A DNA stretch of 64,000 bases from Mycolicibacterium llatzerense (GCF_000878195.1 NZ_JXST01000001.1:218126-282125), one strand, 5' to 3'; positions 52,381 through 60,494 are shown, numbered from the stretch's first letter. Numbers and translations are program-made. Notes: generated by a model not told the origin, from the letters alone.

Positions 52381-53736
52381 ATGCCAACCGAACTCAGTGC
52401 CGACCAGGCGGCTGCCCGGTTGGGGCCGGTCGACACGATCGGGATCACCCTGGGTCCCGGCCAGCCGCCGGCTGTGCTGCGGGCCCTCGGTGCACGCCAG
52501 GACTGGACGAACCTGCGAGTCTTCGGTGCGCTGTTAGCCGTTGGTACCGAACTGTTTTCGCGACCAGGCGTGCACTACGTATCCGGTTTCTTCGGCCCGA
52601 TCGAGCGGGCGCTGCGGGACATGGGCGCCGACATCGAGTTCGCGGCCGCGGACTTTCGCCGATTCGCCCCACTGTTGGAACGGCAAGCGCCGCGGGTGAT
52701 GACGACAGTGGCGACGCCACCCGATGCCGACGGTTGGTGCTCGCTGTCGTTGCACGCCGGCGGCACCATCGACGAGTTACGCCGCGCCGGCGCCGACCCA
52801 CAGCGTCTGCTCATCGTCGAAGTTTCCGACGCCTACCCAAGGACTTTCGGCTACGGCTCGCACCGTCACGCACTGCACGTCGACGAAATCGACATACTCG
52901 TGCGCTCGACCGACGCCCCGCTGGCCCTGCCCGGGGGCGATGTGCCGCCGACGGAGGTTGAGCGGGCGATCGCGCAGCACGCCGTCGGCTTCATCGGTTC
53001 GGGGGCGACGTTGCAGACCGGAATCGGCGCAATTCCCAACCAGATTGCCACCTTGCTGGCCGAGGGCGACGGCAGCGGGTACGGCCTGCACACCGAGATG
53101 TTCACCGACGGCTGCATGCACCTGCATCGCGCCGGCAAGATCACCAACACCGGCAAGGGACAGTACGACGGCGTCAGCGTCACGACCTTCGCATTCGGGT
53201 CGCAGGAGCTCTACTCCTGGCTCGACGACAATCGGGATGTCGCGTTCTTACCCGTCGACATCGTCAACTCGCCGGAGGTGATCGCCGCCAACACCGACAT
53301 GGTCTCCATCAACGGCGCGCTCGCGGTGGATGTTCAGGGGCAGGTGACTGCCGACACCATCGACGCGGGACAGTTCAGCGGAATCGGTGGCGCGGAGGAT
53401 TTCGTGGCCGGGGCCGGACTGGAGCTGTCGGACCGCTCACTCATCTGTCTGCCTTCGACTTTCGTGAAGGACGGCCAGCTGCGGTCGCGGATCGTGCCGT
53501 GGTTCGGGCCCGGTGCCGTCATCACCACGCCGCGGCACCAGGTCGACGTCATCGTCACCGAATACGGTGCGGCGGAACTGGAAGGCAGGACAGTTCGGGA
53601 ACGCGGTGAGGCGTTGGCGGCCGTCGCGCACCCACAGTTCCGGGACGCCCTGTTGGCCGCGGCGGTGCGCGCCGCGAAGGGGCGCTCGCCGGTCGAGAAC
53701 TACGCCAATCTTCCGGCTCAGCCGCAGAATTCGTGA
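52381..53736 (+). CDS. Acetyl-CoA hydrolase/transferase family CoA-transferase
   Basis: 451 residues of the type I CoA-transferase (4-hydroxybutyrate CoA-transferase/acetyl-CoA hydrolase) fold. GSGATLQTGIGAIPNQIATL is the CoA-binding loop, LHTEMFTDGCMHLHRAGKI holds the catalytic Glu, and DVIVTEYGAAELEGRTVRER is the conserved C-terminal block. It may exchange CoA between an acyl product of the adjacent FadD and acetate or a short acid. Direct operon partner of the synthetase. Confidence 0.85.
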   Translation: MPTELSADQAAARLGPVDTIGITLGPGQPPAVLRALGARQDWTNLRVFGALLAVGTELFSRPGVHYVSGFFGPIERALRDMGADIEFAAADFRRFAPLLERQAPRVMTTVATPPDADGWCSLSLHAGGTIDELRRAGADPQRLLIVEVSDAYPRTFGYGSHRHALHVDEIDILVRSTDAPLALPGGDVPPTEVERAIAQHAVGFIGSGATLQTGIGAIPNQIATLLAEGDGSGYGLHTEMFTDGCMHLHRAGKITNTGKGQYDGVSVTTFAFGSQELYSWLDDNRDVAFLPVDIVNSPEVIAANTDMVSINGALAVDVQGQVTADTIDAGQFSGIGGAEDFVAGAGLELSDRSLICLPSTFVKDGQLRSRIVPWFGPGAVITTPRHQVDVIVTEYGAAELEGRTVRERGEALAAVAHPQFRDALLAAAVRAAKGRSPVENYANLPAQPQNS

Positions 53737-53748
53737 TTCACTGCCGCC

Positions 53749-54126
53749 ATGACGAGCAGCGACCAGCCGTGGTGGATTTCCGCGCCCGTCGCTGAACTCG
53801 CGGCGGCGATCCTGCCGCTGTTCGGATCGTCATCGTTCGACAGTGAGCGCGGAGCCATGACGGACGTCGTGTCATGGCTGCGAACCGGCGCCCGGGCTCC
53901 ACGCGGAATGTTCTCCGCGGGCATCTCGTCGCGCGGTGATGTGTTTCAGAATCCCGACCTGCGGGCGGTCGCCGAGGCCATGCAGCTGCTCGAACGCTCG
54001 GGCCTGCTGCTTCGGGTCCTGGTCCCGTCGAGTCATTCGAGCTTCGACGTCGGGCTGACACGGCTCGGTTGGCAGGCCGTCCAGACCGGCACGGTCAGGC
54101 AGCACCTCGGGCTGGGCGACCTGTAG
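53749..54126 (+). CDS. Small winged-helix-like protein of unknown function
   Basis: 125 residues, soluble. The segment RAVAEAMQLLERSGLLLRVL followed by SSFDVGLTRLGWQAVQTG reads like the recognition helix and wing end of a winged-helix domain, but the usual DNA-binding helices are not obvious. ATG 53749, 12 bp after the CoA-transferase, so probably the third gene of that operon. Not recognised; a local regulator is one possibility. Confidence 0.65.
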   Translation: MTSSDQPWWISAPVAELAAAILPLFGSSSFDSERGAMTDVVSWLRTGARAPRGMFSAGISSRGDVFQNPDLRAVAEAMQLLERSGLLLRVLVPSSHSSFDVGLTRLGWQAVQTGTVRQHLGLGDL

Positions 54127-54128
54127 CC

Positions 54129-54183
54129 GAGCGTGAAGAAGATCGTCAAAATCCGCCGATTTTTGACCATCGTCTTCACGCTC
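54129..54183. terminator. Imperfect long hairpin, GTGAAGAAGAT family
   Basis: GAGCGTGAAGAAGATCGTC (from 54129) pairs with the segment ending CGTCTTCACGCTC at 54183, with a few mismatches. It starts just after the stop of the preceding gene. The outer arm is the same GTGAAGAAGAT as at 23491-23539. Confidence 0.7.
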
Positions 54184-54208
54184 GCCGGAGGAACCACCCT
54201 TGACAATC

Positions 54209-54231
54209 ATATGGGACCGGGGGTCCCATAT
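54209..54231. promoter_or_regulatory. Perfect palindrome upstream of the AurF-like gene, candidate operator
   Basis: ATATGGGACC (54209-54218) and GGTCCCATAT (54222-54231) are perfect arms around GGG. TTGACA at 54200-54205 lies just before, and TATAAC at 54229-54234 overlaps the right arm (spacing 23, longer than ideal). A repressor bound here would cover the promoter. The regulator is not identified. Confidence 0.6.
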
Positions 54232-54276
54232 AACTGGGTGAGCAACGGTGCTCCGATGCGTAGAAGAGGCGACGTC

Positions 54277-55290
54277 ATGGCTGTTACGAAGATGGTCCGC
54301 AGGTGGCGCGCTGGGATGGACGTGGGCGCCGACATCGACTACTGCGCAAATCTGGAGACGCTCTCAGCAGGTTCCGTGCGCCGAAACTTCAATCCGTATC
54401 TGGATGTTTCGTGGGATTCGCCGGAGTTCCGGGTGACGGCGAACGACCCGCGCTGGGTGCTGGCCAAGAGCGACCCCATCGGCATGAGCGCCTGGTACCA
54501 GGCGCAACCGCTGGAAAAGCAGATCGCGATCGGCATGTGGCGCCAGGCAAACATCGCCAAGGCCGGTCAGCAGTTCGAGAGCATGCTCATCCGCGGGCTC
54601 CTCGCGTACACGTTCTGGGTGCCCAACGGCAGTCCTGAGTACCGGTATTGCCTGCATGAAGCGGTGGAAGAGGGCAACCACACCCTGATGTTCCAGGAGA
54701 TGGTGAACCATGTCGGCGTGGATGTCCCGGGTCTGCCGCGCTGGGTCAAATGGCTCAACTGGGCCTTCCCGCTGTTCGCCAGCCCAATGCCGACGTTCTT
54801 CTTCATGATGGTGCTGTGCGGTGAGGAGCCGATCGACCACATGCAGAAGTCGATCCTGCGCGAGGACGGTTCGATCCACCCGATCATGGAGCGCGTCATG
54901 GCGATCCACGTGGCCGAGGAAGCCCGGCACATCTCGTTCGCGCACGAGTTCCTGCGCCGGCGCATCCCGGAGATGCGGCGGCTCAACAGGTTTGGGCTGT
55001 CGATCATGTATCCGCTGGCGTTCCGTCTGGCGGCGTCGCTGATCGCCAAGCCGCCCCGCTCCTTCTGGCGCGAGTTCGAGGTTCCCAAGGCGGTGAAGAA
55101 GGAGATTTTCTGGCGAGCACCGGAATCCAGGATGATGCTGCGCGAGATCTACGGTGACGTGCGCATGCTCGCCGAAGACACCGGCCTGATGAACCCGATC
55201 GCCAAGATCCTGTGGCGGGTGCTCCGGATCAACGGCCCGGCGTCGCGTTTCCGCAGCGAGCCGGCCCGGCACGCCGCCGTCACCGTGTAG
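54277..55290 (+). CDS. AurF-type diiron oxygenase
   Basis: About 337 residues of the AurF (p-aminobenzoate N-oxygenase-like) ferritin-fold family. Metal-ligand motifs are LHEAVEEGNHTLMFQEM and IHVAEEARHISFAHEFLRRR, each an E..H pair, with an earlier Glu in QQFESMLIRGL. Mycobacterial members are widespread; substrates are mostly unknown and include lipids and amines. ATG 54277 (MAVTKMVRRWRAG) is preferred; the upstream frame to 54133 passes through the hairpin and operator and is not coding. Separate unit, likely repressed through the palindrome. Confidence 0.85.
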   Translation: MAVTKMVRRWRAGMDVGADIDYCANLETLSAGSVRRNFNPYLDVSWDSPEFRVTANDPRWVLAKSDPIGMSAWYQAQPLEKQIAIGMWRQANIAKAGQQFESMLIRGLLAYTFWVPNGSPEYRYCLHEAVEEGNHTLMFQEMVNHVGVDVPGLPRWVKWLNWAFPLFASPMPTFFFMMVLCGEEPIDHMQKSILREDGSIHPIMERVMAIHVAEEARHISFAHEFLRRRIPEMRRLNRFGLSIMYPLAFRLAASLIAKPPRSFWREFEVPKAVKKEIFWRAPESRMMLREIYGDVRMLAEDTGLMNPIAKILWRVLRINGPASRFRSEPARHAAVTV

Positions 55291-55305
55291 GGGGTCGCGC
55301 CCAGA

Positions 55306-55332
55306 TCGCGATGAACTTTCGCTCGATCGCGA
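55306..55332 (+). terminator. Possible hairpin after the AurF-like gene
   Basis: TCGCGAT (55306-55312) and ATCGCGA (55326-55332) are perfect arms with a 13-nt loop, 15 bp after the stop. No T run; weak evidence. Confidence 0.4.
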
Positions 55333-55348
55333 GTCATTTCCGTAGCAA

Positions 55349-55375
55349 TGTCGAAAACGGCCCCGCCCGTTCGAC
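55349..55375 (+). promoter_or_regulatory. Candidate ECF42 sigma-dependent promoter
   Basis: TGTCGA (55349-55354) and CGAC (55372-55375) are separated by 17 nt. The motif I recall for ECF42 targets is TGTCGA at -35 and CGA/TC at -10, in front of DGPF (YCII) genes. It lies 40 bp before the YCII gene. Confidence 0.65.
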
Positions 55376-55415
55376 GTGTGTGTGAAGGATTGACTCGACG
55401 ACGAAAGGTCACGCA

Positions 55416-55811
55416 ATGCGCTACATGGGTTTGGTCATCATGGATCCCAACCAAGGTCCGCCGCCGCAGGAACTGGTGGACGCGATGGGGGAGTACGTCG
55501 CCAAGAATGCCGCTGACGGCATCTTCCTCGATGGCGGCGGTCTGGGGCAGGGCGAGGGTCGGGTCGGCTACGAAGTCCGTTCCGGGCAGCTGAGCAGCAC
55601 TGACGGGCCGTTCACCGAAGGCAAGGAGATCATCGGCGGCTACGCGATTCTGGAGTACCGCAACCCGGCCGAGGCCGCCGAGGGCTGCCGGCAGTTCACC
55701 GAGCTGCATCGCCGGTACTGGCCGGAATGGGAAGGCCGGATCGAACAGCACCTGATCGAAGGCCCCGCGGACACCGGATGTCCCGCAGGCGCGCCGGAAC
55801 CGGGCGCCTGA
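55416..55811 (+). CDS. YCII-related (DGPF domain) protein, ECF42 partner
   Basis: 131 residues with the YCII/DGPF fold: MRYMGLVIMDPNQ at the start and the signature STDGPFTEGKEIIGGYAILE. An Asp-His pair of YciI is not clearly conserved. DGPF proteins accompany ECF42 sigma factors across actinobacteria and are their main known targets; their biochemical role is unknown. ATG 55416 with AAAGG at 8 nt; 7 bp before the sigma gene. Confidence 0.88.
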   Translation: MRYMGLVIMDPNQGPPPQELVDAMGEYVAKNAADGIFLDGGGLGQGEGRVGYEVRSGQLSSTDGPFTEGKEIIGGYAILEYRNPAEAAEGCRQFTELHRRYWPEWEGRIEQHLIEGPADTGCPAGAPEPGA

Positions 55812-55818
55812 CATTGCG

Positions 55819-57072
55819 GTGACCCGTACCGGAGGTGCCGGCTCGACCGGCGCCGACGCAGTGACCGCCGCCTGGCGCGCCGAATCGGTACGCCTGGTGG
55901 CGGCGCTGGCCCGCATGACGCGCGACATCGACCTTGCCGAGGACGCCGCGCAGGACGCACTCGTTGCGGCACTGGAGGAATGGCCCGACCGCGGGATTCC
56001 CGCGAACCCCGCCGCCTGGCTCATGACGGCGGCGAAGCGCCGCGCCATCGATCACATCCGGCGTGCGGAGACACTGCGCCGCAAGACCGAGGAAGTCGGG
56101 CACCGGCTGGAGGAGGTCGACATGCCGGATTTCGAAGGGCAGCTCGACTTCATCGAAGACGACGTGCTCCGGCTGATGTTCCTGACTTGTCACCCCGAGC
56201 TGTCGGCGGCGTCGCGCGCGGCGCTGACGCTGCGGCTGGTGTCGGGACTGAGCACCGCCGAGATAGCCCGTGCCTTCCTGGTGCCGGAATCGACCATGGC
56301 GCAACGGATCAGCCGTGCGAAGAAGAGCCTCGTCGGCGTGGACATGGAGCTGCCGGCGGGGGCCGACCGCGTCGACCGTATCGACGACGTGCTCGCCGCC
56401 ATCTACCTCACGTTCAACGAAGGCTATGTGGCGACCGCCGGCGAGGATTGGACGCGCCCCGATCTCTGCTTCGAAGCGATCCGGCTGGCGCGCATGGTGG
56501 CCGCCATGGTGCCGGACATTCCGGATTCGCTTGGGCTGCAGGCGCTTGTCGAACTTCAGGCGTCGCGGATTCCCGCGCGCACCGATCGCGACGGGGCGCC
56601 CGTGTTATTGGACGATCAGGACCGCGCCCGGTGGGATCACCTGCTGCGGCGCCGCGGCCTTCAGGCACTGGCCCGCGCGGAGAAGCTCGCCGCGACGGGC
56701 GCGCCCGTTGGGACGTACTTTCTGCAAGCGTCGATCGCGGCCTGCCATGCGCGCGCGATCCGGGTCGAGGACACCGATTGGCATCGGATCGCCGACCTGT
56801 ACGACGTGCTCGCTTTCGCCGCCCCCGGTGCTGTTGTCGAGGTCAACCGCGCGGTGGCCCACGGCCGTGCGCATGGCGCGGAGGCGGGGCTGGCGGTGCT
56901 CGACGCGCTCGGCCCCGATCCCATGCCCAGATCGCCGCTGCCGCACGCGGTGCGCGGAGACCTGTTGGAGCGCTTGGGCAGAACCTCCGAGGCGTCGGCA
57001 GCATTCACTCATGCCGCCGACCTCAGCACCAATGAAGCGGAGCGCTCGCTGCTGCTGGGGCGTGCTGAATGA
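55819..57072 (+). CDS. ECF42-type RNA polymerase sigma factor with TPR-like C-terminal extension
   Basis: 417 residues. Region 2 is about residues 15-85 (AALARMTRDIDLAEDAAQDA, PAAWLMTAAKRRAIDHIR). Region 4 is about 125-175 (GLSTAEIARAFLVPESTMAQ). A 230-residue helical extension follows, beginning with the DUF6596 block (IYLTFNEGYVAT) and containing helix pairs like TPR. In ECF42 the extension is needed for activity and replaces an anti-sigma factor. GTG 55819. It is paired with a YCII gene that carries a matching promoter. Not one of the SigA-SigM set by obvious name. Confidence 0.9.
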   Translation: MTRTGGAGSTGADAVTAAWRAESVRLVAALARMTRDIDLAEDAAQDALVAALEEWPDRGIPANPAAWLMTAAKRRAIDHIRRAETLRRKTEEVGHRLEEVDMPDFEGQLDFIEDDVLRLMFLTCHPELSAASRAALTLRLVSGLSTAEIARAFLVPESTMAQRISRAKKSLVGVDMELPAGADRVDRIDDVLAAIYLTFNEGYVATAGEDWTRPDLCFEAIRLARMVAAMVPDIPDSLGLQALVELQASRIPARTDRDGAPVLLDDQDRARWDHLLRRRGLQALARAEKLAATGAPVGTYFLQASIAACHARAIRVEDTDWHRIADLYDVLAFAAPGAVVEVNRAVAHGRAHGAEAGLAVLDALGPDPMPRSPLPHAVRGDLLERLGRTSEASAAFTHAADLSTNEAERSLLLGRAE

Positions 57073-57073
57073 C

Positions 57074-57661
57074 CTAGGCCGGTTTCTTGGTCAGGTCGGC
57101 GTTCTCGTCCTCCTGGATCGGCACGCCGTCCTTCTGCGAGATGGATTCGATCGATCCGATCGAGGCGTTCAGGTCGGTGATGCCGCTGGCGTCGCCGCCC
57201 TTCAGCTTGTCGAACGCGGCCTGGACGGTGTCCCCGAGCTTGTCGAGCGGCGCGATGATCGCCTTGCACAGTGTGGGGTCGGCCTGCACGTCGGTGGCGG
57301 CCAGCCGGACTTCACGCTTCACGAACAGCGCCGAGAGGCCGCCCTTGATGAAGGCCTTGATGCGTCCGTCGGCGCCCTTCTTGAACGTGCCGGCCTGGAA
57401 CGGTTTCCACAGCCAGCGGTGGAACGCGCCGAAGGCCAGGCCGCTGTGCGCGACGAACTTCGTCTTGGCGAAGGACGTGGTGGCCTGCGCCGGGCAGGCC
57501 TGGGAGATCGGCGCGGCGTCACCGGCATCGCCCGACGGGTCGGCGGGGATCGAGTCCGATGTGGTGTTTCCCTGCGCGGCTTCTTGTTTGTGCCCACAGC
57601 CGCCCACCAGCAGGACGACGGGGATGACCAAGACGGCGATCAGACGGACCAGCGTGTTCAC
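57074..57661 (-). CDS. Putative lipoprotein
   Basis: 195 residues. LIAVLVIPVVLLVGGCGHKQ gives a good lipobox (VGGC). A Ser/Asp-rich linker follows, then a helical domain (FAKTKFVAHSGLAFGAFHRW, AIIAPLDKLGDTVQAAFDKL) with a Cys pair (QACPAQ, TLCKAI). Similar mycobacterial exported proteins are of unknown function. GTG 57661 has GGAGG 6 nt upstream. Tail to tail with the sigma gene (1 bp between), divergent from the Ig-repeat protein gene. Confidence 0.78.
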   Translation of the reverse strand: MNTLVRLIAVLVIPVVLLVGGCGHKQEAAQGNTTSDSIPADPSGDAGDAAPISQACPAQATTSFAKTKFVAHSGLAFGAFHRWLWKPFQAGTFKKGADGRIKAFIKGGLSALFVKREVRLAATDVQADPTLCKAIIAPLDKLGDTVQAAFDKLKGGDASGITDLNASIGSIESISQKDGVPIQEDENADLTKKPA

Positions 57662-57691
57662 GGGTTGCCTCCAGTAAAAGTTGGCTCGTTT

Positions 57692-57727
57692 CCCAGGTTC
57701 GGCGCGAAGCTAGCAGCCAAACCTGGG
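57692..57727. promoter_or_regulatory. Inverted repeat upstream of the lipoprotein gene
   Basis: CCCAGGTT (57692-57699) and AACCTGGG (57720-57727) are perfect; an overlapping CCAAAC/GTTTGG (57717-57734) is also perfect. Between divergent genes, so more likely regulatory than terminating. Confidence 0.4.
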
Positions 57728-57806
57728 TGTTTGGTGGCAACGGTTTGACGTCCTGATGCCTGCTCTGGCTGCGGCACTTCACCTCTCCGAGCGACCTACC
57801 AGAGAA

Positions 57807-57826
57807 ACGAGTACTGCAGTACTCGT
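57807..57826. promoter_or_regulatory. Perfect 20-bp palindrome, candidate operator of the Ig-repeat operon
   Basis: ACGAGTACTGCAGTACTCGT reads the same on both strands without a spacer. It lies 52 bp before the ATG at 57879 in a divergent promoter region. Confidence 0.6.
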
Positions 57827-57878
57827 GATGGCCGGGCGCCATCGTCGGATGCTTCCAGGTGAGAGGAGGTGAGCCGCC

Positions 57879-59504
57879 ATGGGTGCGTTACGTTCTCGCC
57901 GCTACTCGCGCCGCGCGGCAGGTGCGCTGGCCCGCGGATGCGCGATCTCGTTGGCGATCCTGTTCGGGGGCGCGGGCGTGGTCTTCGCCGATCCGTCGTC
58001 CACAACTACCGCGCCTACAACGACTGCGCCCACGACGGCCGCTCTACCTGCATTCAAAGCGCTGCCACCGGTCATCGCGGCACCTGCGCCGGCCGCGGAC
58101 CAGGCCACCCTCGCACTTGAGCCCACCCACAGTGGCGCGGGAGCTCAGGTCAAGGCCACCGTCACGGGCTTCGACTATTGCCTGGACGCCCCGCACCTGC
58201 TGTGGGATGGTCAGGCGTTATCCGCCAGCCTGACGTTCACGGTGCCGGATGCTCCGGCCGGTGCGCACAGAGTGACTGCGGTGTGCAGACTCCTGGATGG
58301 GGCCCGCACGGTGGCTCCGGCGACGTTCACCGTCGATGCGACCGAGAAGCCCACTCTCACACTGGATCCCGGCAAGGGGTCCGCCGGCTCGCAGGTGACG
58401 GCTACACCCAAGGGCTTCGGGACGTGCCTCGAGGCGCCGCACCTCGAGTGGGACGACCAGCCTCTGGCCGCCAAGGCCGTGGACCCCGCCATTGGCAGCC
58501 TGGCGTTCACCGTTCCGGACGGCCCGGCCATCCAGCACACCGTCACCGCGGTATGCGACGTCCGGGGCAACACGCAAGTGGTGGCGTCCGCGCCCTTCAC
58601 GGTGGTCGAAACTCCGAAACCCACTTTGACTTTGAGTACCCCGAAGGGACCCGCGGGCTCGGAATTCACGGCGACAGGTACGGGCTTCGCGTGCCCGAAC
58701 AGTGGCGGTGTGCTGTTGTTCTGGGACGGGGACAGATCTCCGGCGACCAAGGCCTCGTCCGGCCTTTTCCGCGTCCCGTTCACCGTGCCCGCGACGGCAT
58801 CGGCCGGCGAGTACACGGTGCTGGCCGCCTGCGCAGGCGATCCAGAAGTCGCAGCCAGTCAGCAGTTCACGGTCGTCAGCCCGGTGACGAACCAGGGAAC
58901 GCCGGCGGCGTCCATCTCACTCGATCCGACACAAGGGCATGGAGGCGACGCGGTGCAGGTCGTCGGCTGGCAGTTCAACTGCGCCAACCACGACCGGACG
59001 GTGGGGCTGTCGTGGGATGGCGCCCCACCCCGGTTCAACGTGGCTGTCGATGGGCTCGGCGAATTCACGACCTGGTTTGCCGTCCCAACCGATGCCGCAG
59101 TCGGCAGTCATACCGTGCGCGCCGCCTGTGCGGATGGATCAGCTTGGGACACTGGAGAATTCACCATCGTGACCCTAGGTCTGCCGGTGCCGCCACCTAT
59201 GACGACGCCGCCGGTGTCACCGCCTCCCATCATCCCGCCGCCGCCCCATAAATGGTGGCCGGTCGTCGTGGTCGCTGGTGTCATCGCGGTACTCCTGTTG
59301 GCCGCGGCCGTCCACTTCGGCCGCCGCGCACTTCGGCCCCCGCGGGTCAGGGTCATCACGCGGCCCCGTGGTCCGGCGGTCGTCAGGCTGCGTGAGAGGC
59401 CGGCGGCCGGCGAGATGACGTACGCGATTCAAGTGACGGTGCATTCCCAGCCCGATGTCGTGAGCTTGAGAGGGGTGGATGATGAGCACATCCGCGTTGA
59501 GTGA
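57879..59504 (+). CDS. Membrane-anchored surface protein with four Cys-paired Ig-like repeats
   Basis: 541 residues. Signal peptide to about residue 37 (CAISLAILFGGAGVVFA), a Thr/Pro linker (40-75), then four repeats of about 86 residues (77-153, 158-243, 248-333, 345-432). Each begins like TLTLDPGKGSAGSQVTATPKG, has a WDG/WDD, and holds one Cys early and one late (101/136, 183/226, 272/318, 368/417). A Pro-rich stalk (about 435-457), one membrane helix (PVVVVAGVIAVLLLAAAVHF) and a 59-residue basic cytoplasmic tail follow. The topology suits a surface receptor or adhesin that reports inside. GAGGAGG precedes the ATG. Family not recognised by name. Confidence 0.82.
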   Translation: MGALRSRRYSRRAAGALARGCAISLAILFGGAGVVFADPSSTTTAPTTTAPTTAALPAFKALPPVIAAPAPAADQATLALEPTHSGAGAQVKATVTGFDYCLDAPHLLWDGQALSASLTFTVPDAPAGAHRVTAVCRLLDGARTVAPATFTVDATEKPTLTLDPGKGSAGSQVTATPKGFGTCLEAPHLEWDDQPLAAKAVDPAIGSLAFTVPDGPAIQHTVTAVCDVRGNTQVVASAPFTVVETPKPTLTLSTPKGPAGSEFTATGTGFACPNSGGVLLFWDGDRSPATKASSGLFRVPFTVPATASAGEYTVLAACAGDPEVAASQQFTVVSPVTNQGTPAASISLDPTQGHGGDAVQVVGWQFNCANHDRTVGLSWDGAPPRFNVAVDGLGEFTTWFAVPTDAAVGSHTVRAACADGSAWDTGEFTIVTLGLPVPPPMTTPPVSPPPIIPPPPHKWWPVVVVAGVIAVLLLAAAVHFGRRALRPPRVRVITRPRGPAVVRLRERPAAGEMTYAIQVTVHSQPDVVSLRGVDDEHIRVE

Positions 59505-60282
59505 GACGGTGACCGTTCGAGACCTCCTGTATGGCGATGCGCCGGTCGAACCGACGCAGGCGCTGGCCGACTCGCTGCAGCAGAGTGGGACGGTCAGCAA
59601 CCTCGTTGCCCGCTTTCCCGGCGTTTCGTCTCTCGTCGAGAGCCAGGTGGCCAAGGAGATCGATGGCCTCCTGTCACAGAGCCTGCTTGACCTGGCCGTC
59701 GACGGATGGAAGAAATTCGCGGAGCTCATGGACGCCGCCCGCCGGACGGGCGACAACCCGGCGGCCCGGGAGACCGTGAAGCTGGTGACGCACCGGATCG
59801 AGTTCAGCCACCCGTGGACCGTCGAGGTGTTGGTCAACGGCAAGTCGGCCGGCACCCTCGAGGCGGAGTTGGCGGTCTCCTTGGACATGGACCTGGTGGT
59901 TCTCGTGGTTCAGCGCGGTCGGATCACGGCCATCGAATCCGGCCGGTGCATCGTCACCGCGGCATTGGAGATCGCGCAGACCGAGGCCATCAAACGGCAG
60001 GGCCGGTTCAACTTGGGCGGCGAAATCCCGCTTGGCCATGGGCTGATGCTGGCCGGACCCACGGCAACTGCTGCCTCGGCCGACCGCGCTGTGGTCACCG
60101 ATGCGCAATCACCGAGTGCGAACTGGTACCCCGAGCCTTTGCACCGGTACGAGTTTCGCCGATGGGACGGGACGCGTTGGACTGACCAAGCCTCGACCAA
60201 GGGCCGTGTGGTATCCGATCCCATTGTCGGTGAACACGTTCCGACCCCCTGCGACTCAACTCCGGTGACGCTGCCGCGCTGA
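59479..60282 (+). CDS. DUF2510-containing cytoplasmic protein, partner of the Ig-repeat protein
   Basis: 267 residues. About 215 residues of mixed helix and strand come first (for example VAKEIDGLLSQSLLDLAVDG and HPWTVEVLVNGKSAGTLEAE, with VSLDMDLVVLVVQRGRITAI). A C-terminal DUF2510 motif follows, NWYPEPLHRYEFRRWDGTRW then TDQ. DUF2510 is a short Trp-rich element often found at one end of actinobacterial membrane-associated proteins. There is no signal peptide or membrane helix. ATG 59479 or 59482 lies inside the end of the upstream gene (26-bp overlap), with GAGGGG before it, so the two products are made together. Confidence 0.78.
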   Translation: MMSTSALSETVTVRDLLYGDAPVEPTQALADSLQQSGTVSNLVARFPGVSSLVESQVAKEIDGLLSQSLLDLAVDGWKKFAELMDAARRTGDNPAARETVKLVTHRIEFSHPWTVEVLVNGKSAGTLEAELAVSLDMDLVVLVVQRGRITAIESGRCIVTAALEIAQTEAIKRQGRFNLGGEIPLGHGLMLAGPTATAASADRAVVTDAQSPSANWYPEPLHRYEFRRWDGTRWTDQASTKGRVVSDPIVGEHVPTPCDSTPVTLPR

Positions 60283-60420
60283 GACGTCGCGCTCGGGAAG
60301 ACCGAGTGCGTCCACGGCGGCGGTGAGGCAGCCGGCTTCGATAGGCGCAACGCTCGGCCTGAGGTACGTCGAGATCTGCGCAGGCGCTAACGTCGTCTCC
60401 GCGCGGTCTAGGTGAGCGCC

Positions 60421-60494
60421 GCCCCCATAGCCCAATTGGCAGAGGCAGCAGACTTAAAATCTGCAAAGTGTCGGTTCGAGTCCGACTGGGGGCA
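60421..60494 (+). tRNA. tRNA with anticodon UAA (Leu codon UUA), short variable loop
   Basis: 74 nt. Acceptor stem GCCCCCA/TGGGGGC with A73. Anticodon arm GCAGA-CTTAAAA-TCTGC gives anticodon TAA. T arm GTCGG-TTCGAGT-CCGAC. Only five bases (AAAGT) lie between the anticodon and T arms, whereas bacterial tRNA-Leu normally has a long variable arm. CCA not encoded. Confidence 0.85.

Noticed and set aside
54133..54276. Extended N terminus of the AurF-like protein (start at 54133)
   Set aside because: The frame runs through the hairpin at 54129-54183 and the operator palindrome; the ATG at 54277 begins a family-like N terminus.
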